Positions 17,746 to 24,648 of a stretch of DNA of 64,000 nt are shown here, in pieces. Where the stretch lies: NCBI RefSeq assembly GCF_900113185.1, contig NZ_FOZD01000001.1, positions 992,001-1,056,000 on the forward strand. The letters run 5' to 3'. The notes under the pieces are model-generated. The model had not been told where the DNA came from. It was given only the letters and a program-made list of their open reading frames with translations, and made no database searches. Positions within the stretch are counted from its first letter, which is position 1; every line of letters begins with the position of its first letter. A program made the translations under genes and the position numbers. Source of the DNA: Agromyces sp. CF514. Its GTDB lineage: Bacteria; Actinomycetota; Actinomycetes; Actinomycetales; Microbacteriaceae.

Positions 17746-19542
17746 CTACTCGACGAGCTTGCCCGCGACCGAGACCTCCTCGCGCATGAGCGCCGCGATC
17801 TCCTCAGGGATCTCCGGGATCTCCTCGCGGGTGATGCCCGACGACGGCGACCAGACGAGGTTGACCTGCAGGGACTCGTCGAGCGCCGGGAAGTCGCTGC
17901 GGTTGTGGCATCCGCGGGTCTCGCGCCGTTCGAGCGCGGCCTCGAGGGTCGCACGTGCGGCAAGCGCGGCCGACTTCAGGTCGAAGGCGTGCGCCAGGTC
18001 CTGGTAGCCGGCGATGTCGGGGTGCACGCCGATATCGGCGATGCGCGCCTCGATCGCGTCGAGCTCGGCGAGGCCGGCGAGGAGACCGGCCTCGTCGCGC
18101 ACCACGCCGGCGTGCTCGGTCATGGTGTTGCGGATGGCGCGCTGCAGTGCCCGAACGTTCTCGGTGCCGTCGGAGGCGAGCAGCGCGGAGATCTCGTCGC
18201 GCGCGGCCTGCACCGCGGCGGCCGAGCGCCTCTGCGCGTCGAGCGACGCCGAGTAGGCGATCGCGGCCTGCCCGACGATGCGCCCGAAGACGAGCAGCTC
18301 GATGAGCGAGTTGCCGCCGAGGCGATTGGCGCCGTGCAGTCCGGAGGATGCCTCGCCGATGGCATAGAGGCCCGGCACGTCCGTGCCGTGGTCGTCTGGG
18401 CGCACCCACACGCCGCCCATCGAGTAGTGCGCGGTGGGCGCGATCTCGATCGGCTGCTTCGTGATGTCGAGCATCTGCAGCTCGAGCATGGTCTGGTACA
18501 CGCGGGGGAGGCGCTGCATGATCGTCTCGCGGGGCAGGTGCGAGACATCCAGCCAGACACCGCCGTTGGGGGTTCCGCGCCCCTCCTTGATCTCGGTGTA
18601 GCAGGCGAGGGCGACCCGGTCGCGCGTCGAGAGCTCCATGCGTTCGGGGTCGTACTTCGCCATGAAGCGTTCGCCGAGGCCGTTGGTGAGGATGCCGCCC
18701 TCGCCGCGCGCCGCCTCGCTGATGAGGGTGCCTGCTGCGTTCTCGGGCTCGATGATGCCCGACGGGTGGAACTGCACGAGCTCGGGGTCGCGCACGCGCC
18801 CGCCCGCCTCGACGGCCAGCCGCCACGAGTCGCCCGTGTTCTCGTCGCGGCGCGACGAGGTGCGCCGCCAGATGCGGTTGTGGCCGCCGGCGGCGAGGAT
18901 GACCGCGTCGGCGTGGATCAGGTATCGGGTTCCGTCTTCGAGGTCGAAGCCGTACGCGCCGAAGACCGCGCCGTCGTCGTTCACGAGGATGCGCGTGACG
19001 TAGACCGTGTCGAGGATCGGCACGTCGAGCTGTGCGGCCCGGTTGACGAGCGTGCGCTGGATCTCGAGCCCGGTGTAGTCGCCCGCGAAGGCGGTGCGGC
19101 GGTAGGTGTGCGCGCCGAAGAAGCGCTGCGAGATACGGCCATCGTCCTCGCGGGCGAACGGCATGCCGTAGCGCTCGAGGTCGTCGATGCCGCGGGCAGC
19201 GCCCTTCGTCACCGTCTCGACCGTGCGCGGGTCCGCGAGGAGGTAACTCTCCTTGAGCGTGTCCGCCGCGTGCTGCTGCCAGCTGTCGTCGACGTCCATC
19301 GTCGCGAGCGCGGCGTTGATGCCGCCCGCCGCGAGGGAGGTGTGGGCATCGGACTTGGGCCGTTTGCCCAGTGCGAGCACGTCGATGCCGGCCTCGGCGA
19401 GCTCGATCGCGGCGCGCAGGCCCGACCCGCCGGTGCCGATCACGAGCACGGTCGTGGAGATCTGCCGTTCGGGGACGGTGCCGTGTGCGGAGGGGCTGCC
19501 GATGGCGCTGCCGCGGATATTGGAGGTGCCTGAGGTGGTCAT
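17746..19542 (-). CDS. SdhA/FrdA-like flavoprotein (fumarate reductase / succinate dehydrogenase type)
   Basis: This 598-residue FAD enzyme of the SdhA/FrdA/NadB family binds FAD through VLVIGTGGSG (residues 32-41). AHTSLAAGG has His67 where SdhA/FrdA attach FAD covalently. VQFHPSG, RGEGGILTN, STRDRVALA, HYSMGGVWV and GEASSGLHGANRLGGNSL are substrate-site and C-terminal FAD motifs. A complete C-terminal helical domain (CHNRSDFPALDES) is present. NadB lacks the FAD-linking His, so an SdhA/FrdA-like role is favoured over L-aspartate oxidase. No iron-sulfur or cytochrome subunit lies nearby. The ATG at 19542 has a TAGCGT box 7 nt upstream. It is divergent from a LysR gene that probably regulates it. 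Confidence 0.85.
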   Translation of the reverse strand: MTTSGTSNIRGSAIGSPSAHGTVPERQISTTVLVIGTGGSGLRAAIELAEAGIDVLALGKRPKSDAHTSLAAGGINAALATMDVDDSWQQHAADTLKESYLLADPRTVETVTKGAARGIDDLERYGMPFAREDDGRISQRFFGAHTYRRTAFAGDYTGLEIQRTLVNRAAQLDVPILDTVYVTRILVNDDGAVFGAYGFDLEDGTRYLIHADAVILAAGGHNRIWRRTSSRRDENTGDSWRLAVEAGGRVRDPELVQFHPSGIIEPENAAGTLISEAARGEGGILTNGLGERFMAKYDPERMELSTRDRVALACYTEIKEGRGTPNGGVWLDVSHLPRETIMQRLPRVYQTMLELQMLDITKQPIEIAPTAHYSMGGVWVRPDDHGTDVPGLYAIGEASSGLHGANRLGGNSLIELLVFGRIVGQAAIAYSASLDAQRRSAAAVQAARDEISALLASDGTENVRALQRAIRNTMTEHAGVVRDEAGLLAGLAELDAIEARIADIGVHPDIAGYQDLAHAFDLKSAALAARATLEAALERRETRGCHNRSDFPALDESLQVNLVWSPSSGITREEIPEIPEEIAALMREEVSVAGKLVE

Positions 19543-19549
19543 GCGCTCC

Positions 19550-19555
19550 ACGCTA
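19550..19555 (-). promoter_or_regulatory. -10 box of the flavoprotein gene, leaderless
   Basis: On the minus strand TAGCGT ends 7 nt before the ATG at 19542, with no separate ribosome-binding site. The 77-bp gap to the divergent LysR gene therefore holds two facing leaderless promoters, and a regulator bound between them would affect both. Confidence 0.5.
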
Positions 19556-19607
19556 GGTTCGGGGTTTCGATTACTCCAATGCATCTATTTCATGAGAACC
19601 ATGCGCG

Positions 19608-19613
19608 TAGGCT
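19608..19613 (+). promoter_or_regulatory. -10 box of the LysR gene, leaderless
   Basis: TAGGCT at 19608-19613 ends 6 nt before the ATG at 19620. The AT-richer stretch 19566-19600 between the two divergent starts is the natural place for LysR binding. Confidence 0.5.
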
Positions 19614-19619
19614 ATCGAT

Positions 19620-20585
19620 ATGAACCTCGAGCAACTGCGCAGCTTCGTCGAGGTGGCCCGGTTCGGCAACTTCACGCGCGCCGCCGAGGAGCTCTACCTC
19701 GCCCAGCCCTCACTGAGCCGCCAGATCGCGGCGCTCGAGCACGAGCTCGGCGCGGAGCTGTTCCACCGGGCGCGTGGGGGCAGCACGCTCACGGTCGCAG
19801 GGGAGTCGCTGCTGCCCCTGGCCCGCCGCATGCTCGCCGACGCCGAGTCGGTGCGCCGCGAACTCGCCGAGCTCGCGGGCCTCGAACGCGGCCGGGTGCG
19901 CCTCGGGGCGACCCCGACCCTTTGCATCAGCCTCGTCGCGGAGGTGTTGAGCGCGTTCCACGCCGCGCATCCGGCGATCGAGCTGCACCTGACGGAGCAC
20001 GGGTCGCGTCGGCTGCTCGACGAACTCGCCGGCGGCGAACTCGACCTCGCACTGATCACCACGTCCGATGCCGCGGCGGCGGAGCGCTTCACCGTGACGC
20101 CCCTGCTCGTCGAGGAGCTCGTGGTCATCTCGTCGGCAGCCGCGCCGCCGGTGACCGCCCGCGACACCATCGCACTCGACGAGGTGGCAGCCCTGCCGCA
20201 GATCGTGTTCAGCTCGAGCTACGACCTGCGGAGCACGACGGATGCCGCGTTCCGCACGTCGGGGCTGACTCCCGAGGTCGTGCTCGAGGGCGCCGAGATG
20301 GACGCCGTGCTGCGATTCGTGGAGCGCGGCCTCGGCGTCGCGATCGTACCGGCGATGGTGCTCATCGACCGGCCCGGGCTCCGGTCGGTGCGCCTCGAAG
20401 GGCCGCAGCTCGGCCCCTCGGACGTCTCCGGTTCCGCGCTGTCGCGCACGATCAGCGTTGCGCGACCCGCGGATGTCGCGCCGACCGCGGCCGTCGAGGT
20501 GATGCGCCGCACGATCACCGCGGGCGCCACCGCGTTCGCGGCGAGGGCGGGTGCGACCATGCGGGTCGCCGAACCGGGCGACTGA
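19620..20585 (+). CDS. LysR-family transcriptional regulator
   Basis: This 321-residue LysR-type regulator has an N-terminal winged helix-turn-helix (MNLEQLRSFVEVARFGNFTRAA, then LAQPSLSRQIAALE) and a periplasmic-binding-protein-like effector domain from ~90 to 290. It is divergent from the SdhA-like flavoprotein gene, the classical LysR arrangement, so that gene is the likely target and a dicarboxylate-related compound a possible effector (inference). The C-terminal ~35 residues are Ala/Thr-rich and variable. It is leaderless by its TAGGCT box. Confidence 0.93.
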   Translation: MNLEQLRSFVEVARFGNFTRAAEELYLAQPSLSRQIAALEHELGAELFHRARGGSTLTVAGESLLPLARRMLADAESVRRELAELAGLERGRVRLGATPTLCISLVAEVLSAFHAAHPAIELHLTEHGSRRLLDELAGGELDLALITTSDAAAAERFTVTPLLVEELVVISSAAAPPVTARDTIALDEVAALPQIVFSSSYDLRSTTDAAFRTSGLTPEVVLEGAEMDAVLRFVERGLGVAIVPAMVLIDRPGLRSVRLEGPQLGPSDVSGSALSRTISVARPADVAPTAAVEVMRRTITAGATAFAARAGATMRVAEPGD

Positions 20586-20605
20586 TCCGGTCGTGCCCGG
20601 ATCGG
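20582..20605. terminator. Hairpin between convergent LysR and VOC genes
   Basis: GATCCGG (20584-20590) pairs with CCGGATC (20597-20603) around a 6-nt loop. One wobble and one more G-C pair extend the stem outward. It sits at the junction of two convergent genes and may serve both. Confidence 0.4.
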
Positions 20606-20606
20606 C

Positions 20607-21023
20607 TCAGGCGCTCGCAGCCTCGGCGGCGTCGCGCGGCGGATTGAACATGAACTCGAAGCGGATGCCGTTGTCGTCCTCGACGAAGGCCGCGTAGTAG
20701 CGCTCGTTGAAACGCGGGTAGGGCTTCGGGTCGCGCACCGAGGTCCAACCCGCCGCGAGGGCGATGCCGTGCAGGCGATCCACCTCGTCACGTGAGGCGA
20801 TCGGGAACGCGAGGTGCTGCCAGCCGACGCGGCCGTGCCGGTGCGGACCGCTGCCCGGCTCGCGCGCGGGGAAGAGGATCAGCTCCTCCTCGCCGAGGGA
20901 CCAGGACACCCCGTTGTCAGCGTCGTTCCGGTCGCAGCCGAGCGCGGTCATCACGGGATCGAACTGGGCGATCGAGCGGGGCAGGTCCTCGACCGAGAGG
21001 CCGAGGTGATCGAAGAGGGGCAT
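20607..21023 (-). CDS. VOC-family (glyoxalase/dioxygenase-fold) protein
   Basis: This 138-residue vicinal-oxygen-chelate protein has the usual metal triad in place: His6 (FDHLGLSV), His70 (WQHLAFPI) and Glu123 (IRFEFMF). One full VOC module is expected to dimerise. The substrate is unknown; such proteins act as glyoxalases, fosfomycin-type thiol transferases or small-molecule isomerases. The ATG at 21023 is preceded exactly 6 nt upstream by TAGGAT (21035 to 21030 on the minus strand), so the mRNA is probably leaderless. Confidence 0.85.
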   Translation of the reverse strand: MPLFDHLGLSVEDLPRSIAQFDPVMTALGCDRNDADNGVSWSLGEEELILFPAREPGSGPHRHGRVGWQHLAFPIASRDEVDRLHGIALAAGWTSVRDPKPYPRFNERYYAAFVEDDNGIRFEFMFNPPRDAAEAASA

Positions 21024-21029
21024 CCGGAC

Positions 21030-21035
21030 ATCCTA
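21030..21035 (-). promoter_or_regulatory. -10 box of the VOC gene, leaderless
   Basis: On the minus strand TAGGAT is followed by 6 nt and then the ATG at 21023, the same geometry as at 7857, 19620 and 55569. Confidence 0.5.
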
Positions 21036-21178
21036 TGAGCGGCCTGCGACGCGCATCTCGACGCGCCGTCGGAATCCGCGGAATCGCCGCCGCATCCGAG
21101 AGGCCGAGTGGCAGGATGAGCGTCGGGCGCTGCGAAGCCGCAGGCGACCGGGTTCCATCTCGTGATCGGGGGATCATC

Positions 21179-22315
21179 GTGACGTCGCACCGCTCGAAGC
21201 GCTCAGGGCTCCTCGCCACCGTGGTCGTATCGGTCGTCGCCCTCTCGGGCCTCGCCGGGTGCGCAGCGAGCACCGACAGCGTCGATCGGGCGAAGGCGCA
21301 GGTCACGGCGAAGGAGAAGGCCGTCGCGACCGCGCAAGCCGACCTCGACGCGGCCTCCCAGGCGTTCTGCGAGGCGAGCGGTGACTACATCGCCGCCGTC
21401 GACGGGTACAGCGACGTGCTGACCGCCAGCGCCCCGACCGTCGGCGACGTCAGGGCTGCGGGCGCCGACCTCGCCGAGCCTCGCGACGACGCGTTCGACG
21501 GCGCCGAGGCCGCGACCGCCGCGCGACACGATCTCGAGACTGCGGAGCAGGAACTGGCAGAGGCCAGGGCGGCGCTCGCCGCGGCCGAGGCCGGACCGTC
21601 CGGCACGCCTTCGGACACGCCTCCGGCACCGACGAGCACCCCGCTCGCACCCGCAGCCTCCGTCGATCGGGTGAAGCAGGCGGAGTCCGAGTTCGAGGCG
21701 GCGCAATCCTCGATCACCGACGAGACGCCGCTGGCCGATGCCTCCGAGCTGTTCAACAGCGCGGTCGTCGCACTCGAGATGGCCTGGCTCGGCCTCTTCG
21801 CCGACGCCGGATGCCTCACCGAGGACCAGCAGGTGCAGGCGGAGGCGGCCGTGAGCGCCTACACCCTCGCGCTGCAGCAGGATCTCGCCACGACGGGGTA
21901 CTACTCGGGAACCGTCGACGGGGTGTCGGGGCCGCTGACCGTGCAGGCGATCGAAGACCTCCAGGAAGCACACGGACTCCCGGTCACCGGCACCGTCGAC
22001 AAGGCCACGTCCGCAGCGCTCAACGCCGAACTGGCCGCACTCGGCGGAGCGGCCGCGCAGGACTCGCTGGCCTCGACGGCCGCCGTGCAGCAGACGTTGA
22101 AGCTCGTCGGCTTCTGGGACGGACCGGTCGACGGAGTCTGGACCGACGCCCTCACGGAGGCGTTGCAGGCGTTCCAGACCGAGCTCGGCGTCGAACCGAC
22201 CGGCGCGGTCGACGCCGCGACGATCGCCGCCTTCGAGCACGCGATCGTCGAGCTCACGGCGCCGGACGCGCCGACGAGTCCGACCGAGGCGCCCACGAGC
22301 ACTCCGAGCCCCTGA
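21179..22315 (+). CDS. Lipoprotein with two peptidoglycan-binding domains
   Basis: This 378-residue secreted lipoprotein has a signal with lipobox LAGC (Cys28). A coiled-coil-like region (~30-135) precedes a Pro/Thr/Ser linker, a second helical region, and two PG_binding_1 repeats (~230-290 and ~300-355; LQQDLATTGYYSGTVDGVSG and LKLVGFWDGPVDGV are the repeat cores). It probably anchors to or scaffolds the cell wall. The start is GTG at 21179 after GGGGGA. The frame is open further upstream, but that stretch does not look like coding sequence and would bury the signal peptide. It ends in a short Pro/Thr/Ser tail. No catalytic domain is present. Confidence 0.85.
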   Translation: MTSHRSKRSGLLATVVVSVVALSGLAGCAASTDSVDRAKAQVTAKEKAVATAQADLDAASQAFCEASGDYIAAVDGYSDVLTASAPTVGDVRAAGADLAEPRDDAFDGAEAATAARHDLETAEQELAEARAALAAAEAGPSGTPSDTPPAPTSTPLAPAASVDRVKQAESEFEAAQSSITDETPLADASELFNSAVVALEMAWLGLFADAGCLTEDQQVQAEAAVSAYTLALQQDLATTGYYSGTVDGVSGPLTVQAIEDLQEAHGLPVTGTVDKATSAALNAELAALGGAAAQDSLASTAAVQQTLKLVGFWDGPVDGVWTDALTEALQAFQTELGVEPTGAVDAATIAAFEHAIVELTAPDAPTSPTEAPTSTPSP

Positions 22316-22356
22316 GGCTCGACGGCAGCACCGGTCGCTCGCTCGACGCGGCGCGT

Positions 22357-24108
22357 TCAGCCGTCGGCGGGCCGATCCGCGCCCGGCGCCGGTGGCGGCC
22401 CCTGATGCTCGAGCTGCGCACGCACCGCGCGGTCGACGTTGCCGTGGATGTTGTCCGCGCCGATGCGCTGCAGGACGCCGTCGCGTGCCAGCGTCGTGCT
22501 GACGGCCTGCTTCAGGCGGGCGAGTCGGAGCGTGACGTCGGAGTCCCTTGCGAGTTCGACGACGTCGTTCATCTTGGCGCACCCCTGCGAGTCGATGAAG
22601 TTGATGCCCCCGCAGTCGAGCACGATGCCGGTGAGGTCGGGCGTCGAGTGGATGATCTCGCGGATGCGATCCTCGAGCGCGTCGGAGGTCGCGAAGAACA
22701 GTCCCCCGTCCATGCGGATCACGACGACGCCCGGGACCCGCTCGTCGGAGGGATGCTCGCTCACGTCGCGGAAGGCCTGCGTTCCGGGTTGCCGTGCGAG
22801 CGTCGCGATGTTGGGATGCGTCGCCACCCCGATGAGCCAGATGATCGACAGGCCGATGCCGATCATCACGCCGGCCAGGACGCCGAAGGCCAGGGTGCCG
22901 GCGATCGCGGCGATCGCGATCCAGAAGTCGAACGGCTGCACCCGCGCGAGGCGGCGCATCTCGGGGATGTTGATCATGCCCATCACGACCGCCTCGATGA
23001 TGAGGGCCGCAAGGACGGGCTTCGGCAGCCCGGAGAAGAGCGGGGCCAGGAACAGCAGCGTCAGCACGACGGTCAGCCCCGACGTGATCGAGGCGAGTCC
23101 GGTGCGGGCGCCGGAGTGGTCGTTGAGCGAGCTCGCCGACAGGCTGGTCGAGACCGGCATGCCCTGGAAGAGCCCGGCTCCGGCGTTCGCCACTCCTTGG
23201 GCGATCGACTCCTGGTCGATGTCGACCTGGTAACGGTGCTTCGCCGCGAACATCCTGGCGTCGCCGGCGGTCTGCGAGAAGCCGATCAGCACGAGCGCGA
23301 CCGCGGCGATTCCCACCGTCGCCGCGTTGTCCCACATCAGGCCGAGGTCGGGCACGGCGAACGACGGCAGACCTCGCGGCACGTCTCCGACGAGCGCCAC
23401 GCCCCGATCACCGAGATCGAGCAGCCACGAGGCGAGCAGTCCGCCGACGACGAGCACGAGCGCGCCGGGCAGGCGCGGTGCGATCCTGCCGACGCCGAAG
23501 ACCACGACGAGCGACACGAGGCCGACGACCAGGGTGGTCCAGTGCGTCTCGTCGAGCGTTCCGATCCACGACCAGAGTTCCTGGATCGCGTTTGAGCCGC
23601 CGGGGTCGGTGCCGGTGAGCTTCGGAAGCTCCGAGATGACCACGTCGACGGCAGCTCCGAACAGGAACCCGGTCACCACCGCACGTGAGAGGAACTGCGC
23701 GATCCAGCCCATCCTGAGCACGAACAGGAGGATGAAGAGCACGCCGGAGGCGAGCGTGATGCCGGCGACGAACGAGGCGATGTCGGCCTGGTCGGAGAGA
23801 CCCGTCGCGAGCACCGCGCTACCGGCCACCGCGGCGAGCGCCGAACTCGGTCCCATGGAGATCTGGCGACTGGTTCCGAAGATCCCGTAGAGGATGGCGC
23901 CAGCCGCGGCCGCGTAGAGGCCGTTCTGCAGTGGGATCCCGGCGATGCCCGCGTAGCCGAGGTTCTTCGGGACGATCAATGCCGCGACCGTCACTCCGGC
24001 GATGAGGTCGCCCGCGAGCCAGCGGCGATCGTATCCGCGGATCCAGGCGAGCGCGGGGACGAACCGGGCGACCCCGCGCCCCCGGTGCCGATCGCGGGGA
24101 GCGCTCAT
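22357..24108 (-). CDS. SulP-family anion transporter with STAS domain
   Basis: This 583-residue SLC26/SulP carrier has an N-terminal membrane domain of roughly 10-14 helices (LAGDLIAGVTVAALIVPKNLGYA is the conserved SulP entry; SSLNDHSGARTGLAS is the central family motif). A C-terminal STAS domain lies at ~450-555 (IVLDCGGINFIDSQGCAKM). Substrates in the family include sulfate, bicarbonate and dicarboxylates; no partner gene here narrows the choice. GGAG lies 6 nt before the ATG at 24108. It is transcribed towards the peptidoglycan-binding lipoprotein gene and is monocistronic. Confidence 0.92.
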   Translation of the reverse strand: MSAPRDRHRGRGVARFVPALAWIRGYDRRWLAGDLIAGVTVAALIVPKNLGYAGIAGIPLQNGLYAAAAGAILYGIFGTSRQISMGPSSALAAVAGSAVLATGLSDQADIASFVAGITLASGVLFILLFVLRMGWIAQFLSRAVVTGFLFGAAVDVVISELPKLTGTDPGGSNAIQELWSWIGTLDETHWTTLVVGLVSLVVVFGVGRIAPRLPGALVLVVGGLLASWLLDLGDRGVALVGDVPRGLPSFAVPDLGLMWDNAATVGIAAVALVLIGFSQTAGDARMFAAKHRYQVDIDQESIAQGVANAGAGLFQGMPVSTSLSASSLNDHSGARTGLASITSGLTVVLTLLFLAPLFSGLPKPVLAALIIEAVVMGMINIPEMRRLARVQPFDFWIAIAAIAGTLAFGVLAGVMIGIGLSIIWLIGVATHPNIATLARQPGTQAFRDVSEHPSDERVPGVVVIRMDGGLFFATSDALEDRIREIIHSTPDLTGIVLDCGGINFIDSQGCAKMNDVVELARDSDVTLRLARLKQAVSTTLARDGVLQRIGADNIHGNVDRAVRAQLEHQGPPPAPGADRPADG

Positions 24109-24181
24109 CGCACGCTCCGCCGCTCGCCGACGTGGCTGTTCATGGCTCCATCATGGCCGCTCGGCGACGACGGGGACAGAG

Positions 24182-24215
24182 CGAAGGGTCGGATGCCGCG
24201 GCATCCGACCCTTCG
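24182..24215 (-). terminator. 34-bp perfect palindrome after ridA
   Basis: The segment is a perfect 17+17-bp inverted repeat whose centre is GGATGCCG|CGGCATCC and whose outer arms are CGAAGGGTC/GACCCTTCG. It begins 12 nt after the ridA stop on the minus strand, so it probably terminates ridA. It also lies between ridA and the SulP start, so it may insulate the two. Confidence 0.65.
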
Positions 24216-24227
24216 ACGATCGCGCGA

Positions 24228-24569
24228 TCAGCGCGCGGCGACGACCGCGAACTCGACGAGGAAGTCGGGCGTCGCGAGCTTCGCCTCGACCGTCGCGCGG
24301 GCGGGCGGGTTGGCGCCGTCGACCCACGTGTCCCACACGGAGTTCATCTCGGCGAACGACCCGATGTCCGCCAGGTAGATCGTCACGTTGAGCAGCTTCG
24401 ACCGGTCGCTGCCGACGCCCGCGAGCAGCTCGTCGACCTGTGCCAGCGCGGCGCGGCTCTGCTCGGCGACCGAGGCGCCCTCGGCGACCTGGCCGGCGAG
24501 GTAGACGGTGTCGCCGTGCACGACGGCCTGGCTCATGCGGGGTCCGGGCTGGACGCGCTGAATGGTCAC
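24228..24569 (-). CDS. ridA: RidA/YjgF/YER057c-family deaminase
   Basis: This 113-residue RidA-family protein hydrolyses reactive enamine/imine intermediates from PLP enzymes. Family features include YLAGQVAEG, LLNVTIYLADIGSFAEMNSVWD and NPPARATVEAKLATPDFLVEFA. The conserved Arg in PPARATVE is the catalytic-site arginine of active members. It starts with GTG at 24569 after AGAGGAG. It lies 79 nt from the end of the leftward glycosidase series, which runs towards it, so read-through is possible. The symbol rests on family assignment only. Confidence 0.9.
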   Translation of the reverse strand: MTIQRVQPGPRMSQAVVHGDTVYLAGQVAEGASVAEQSRAALAQVDELLAGVGSDRSKLLNVTIYLADIGSFAEMNSVWDTWVDGANPPARATVEAKLATPDFLVEFAVVAAR

Positions 24570-24648
24570 GGGAGCTCCTCTGGGTTCGGGGGGTCTTTCA
24601 GGGTACCGACCCCGCTGGGCATGTGACGTGCGCGTGGGCGTCGCCGCG

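Noticed and set aside
17746-19542. L-aspartate oxidase (NadB) as the identity of the flavoprotein
   Set aside because: His67 in AHTSLAAGG fits the covalent-FAD His of SdhA/FrdA, which NadB lacks, and no nadA or nadC is adjacent.
20792-21178. 129-residue N-terminal extension of the peptidoglycan-binding lipoprotein
   Set aside because: It lies opposite the VOC gene, is Arg-rich shadow sequence, and would place the lipobox signal in the middle of the protein.
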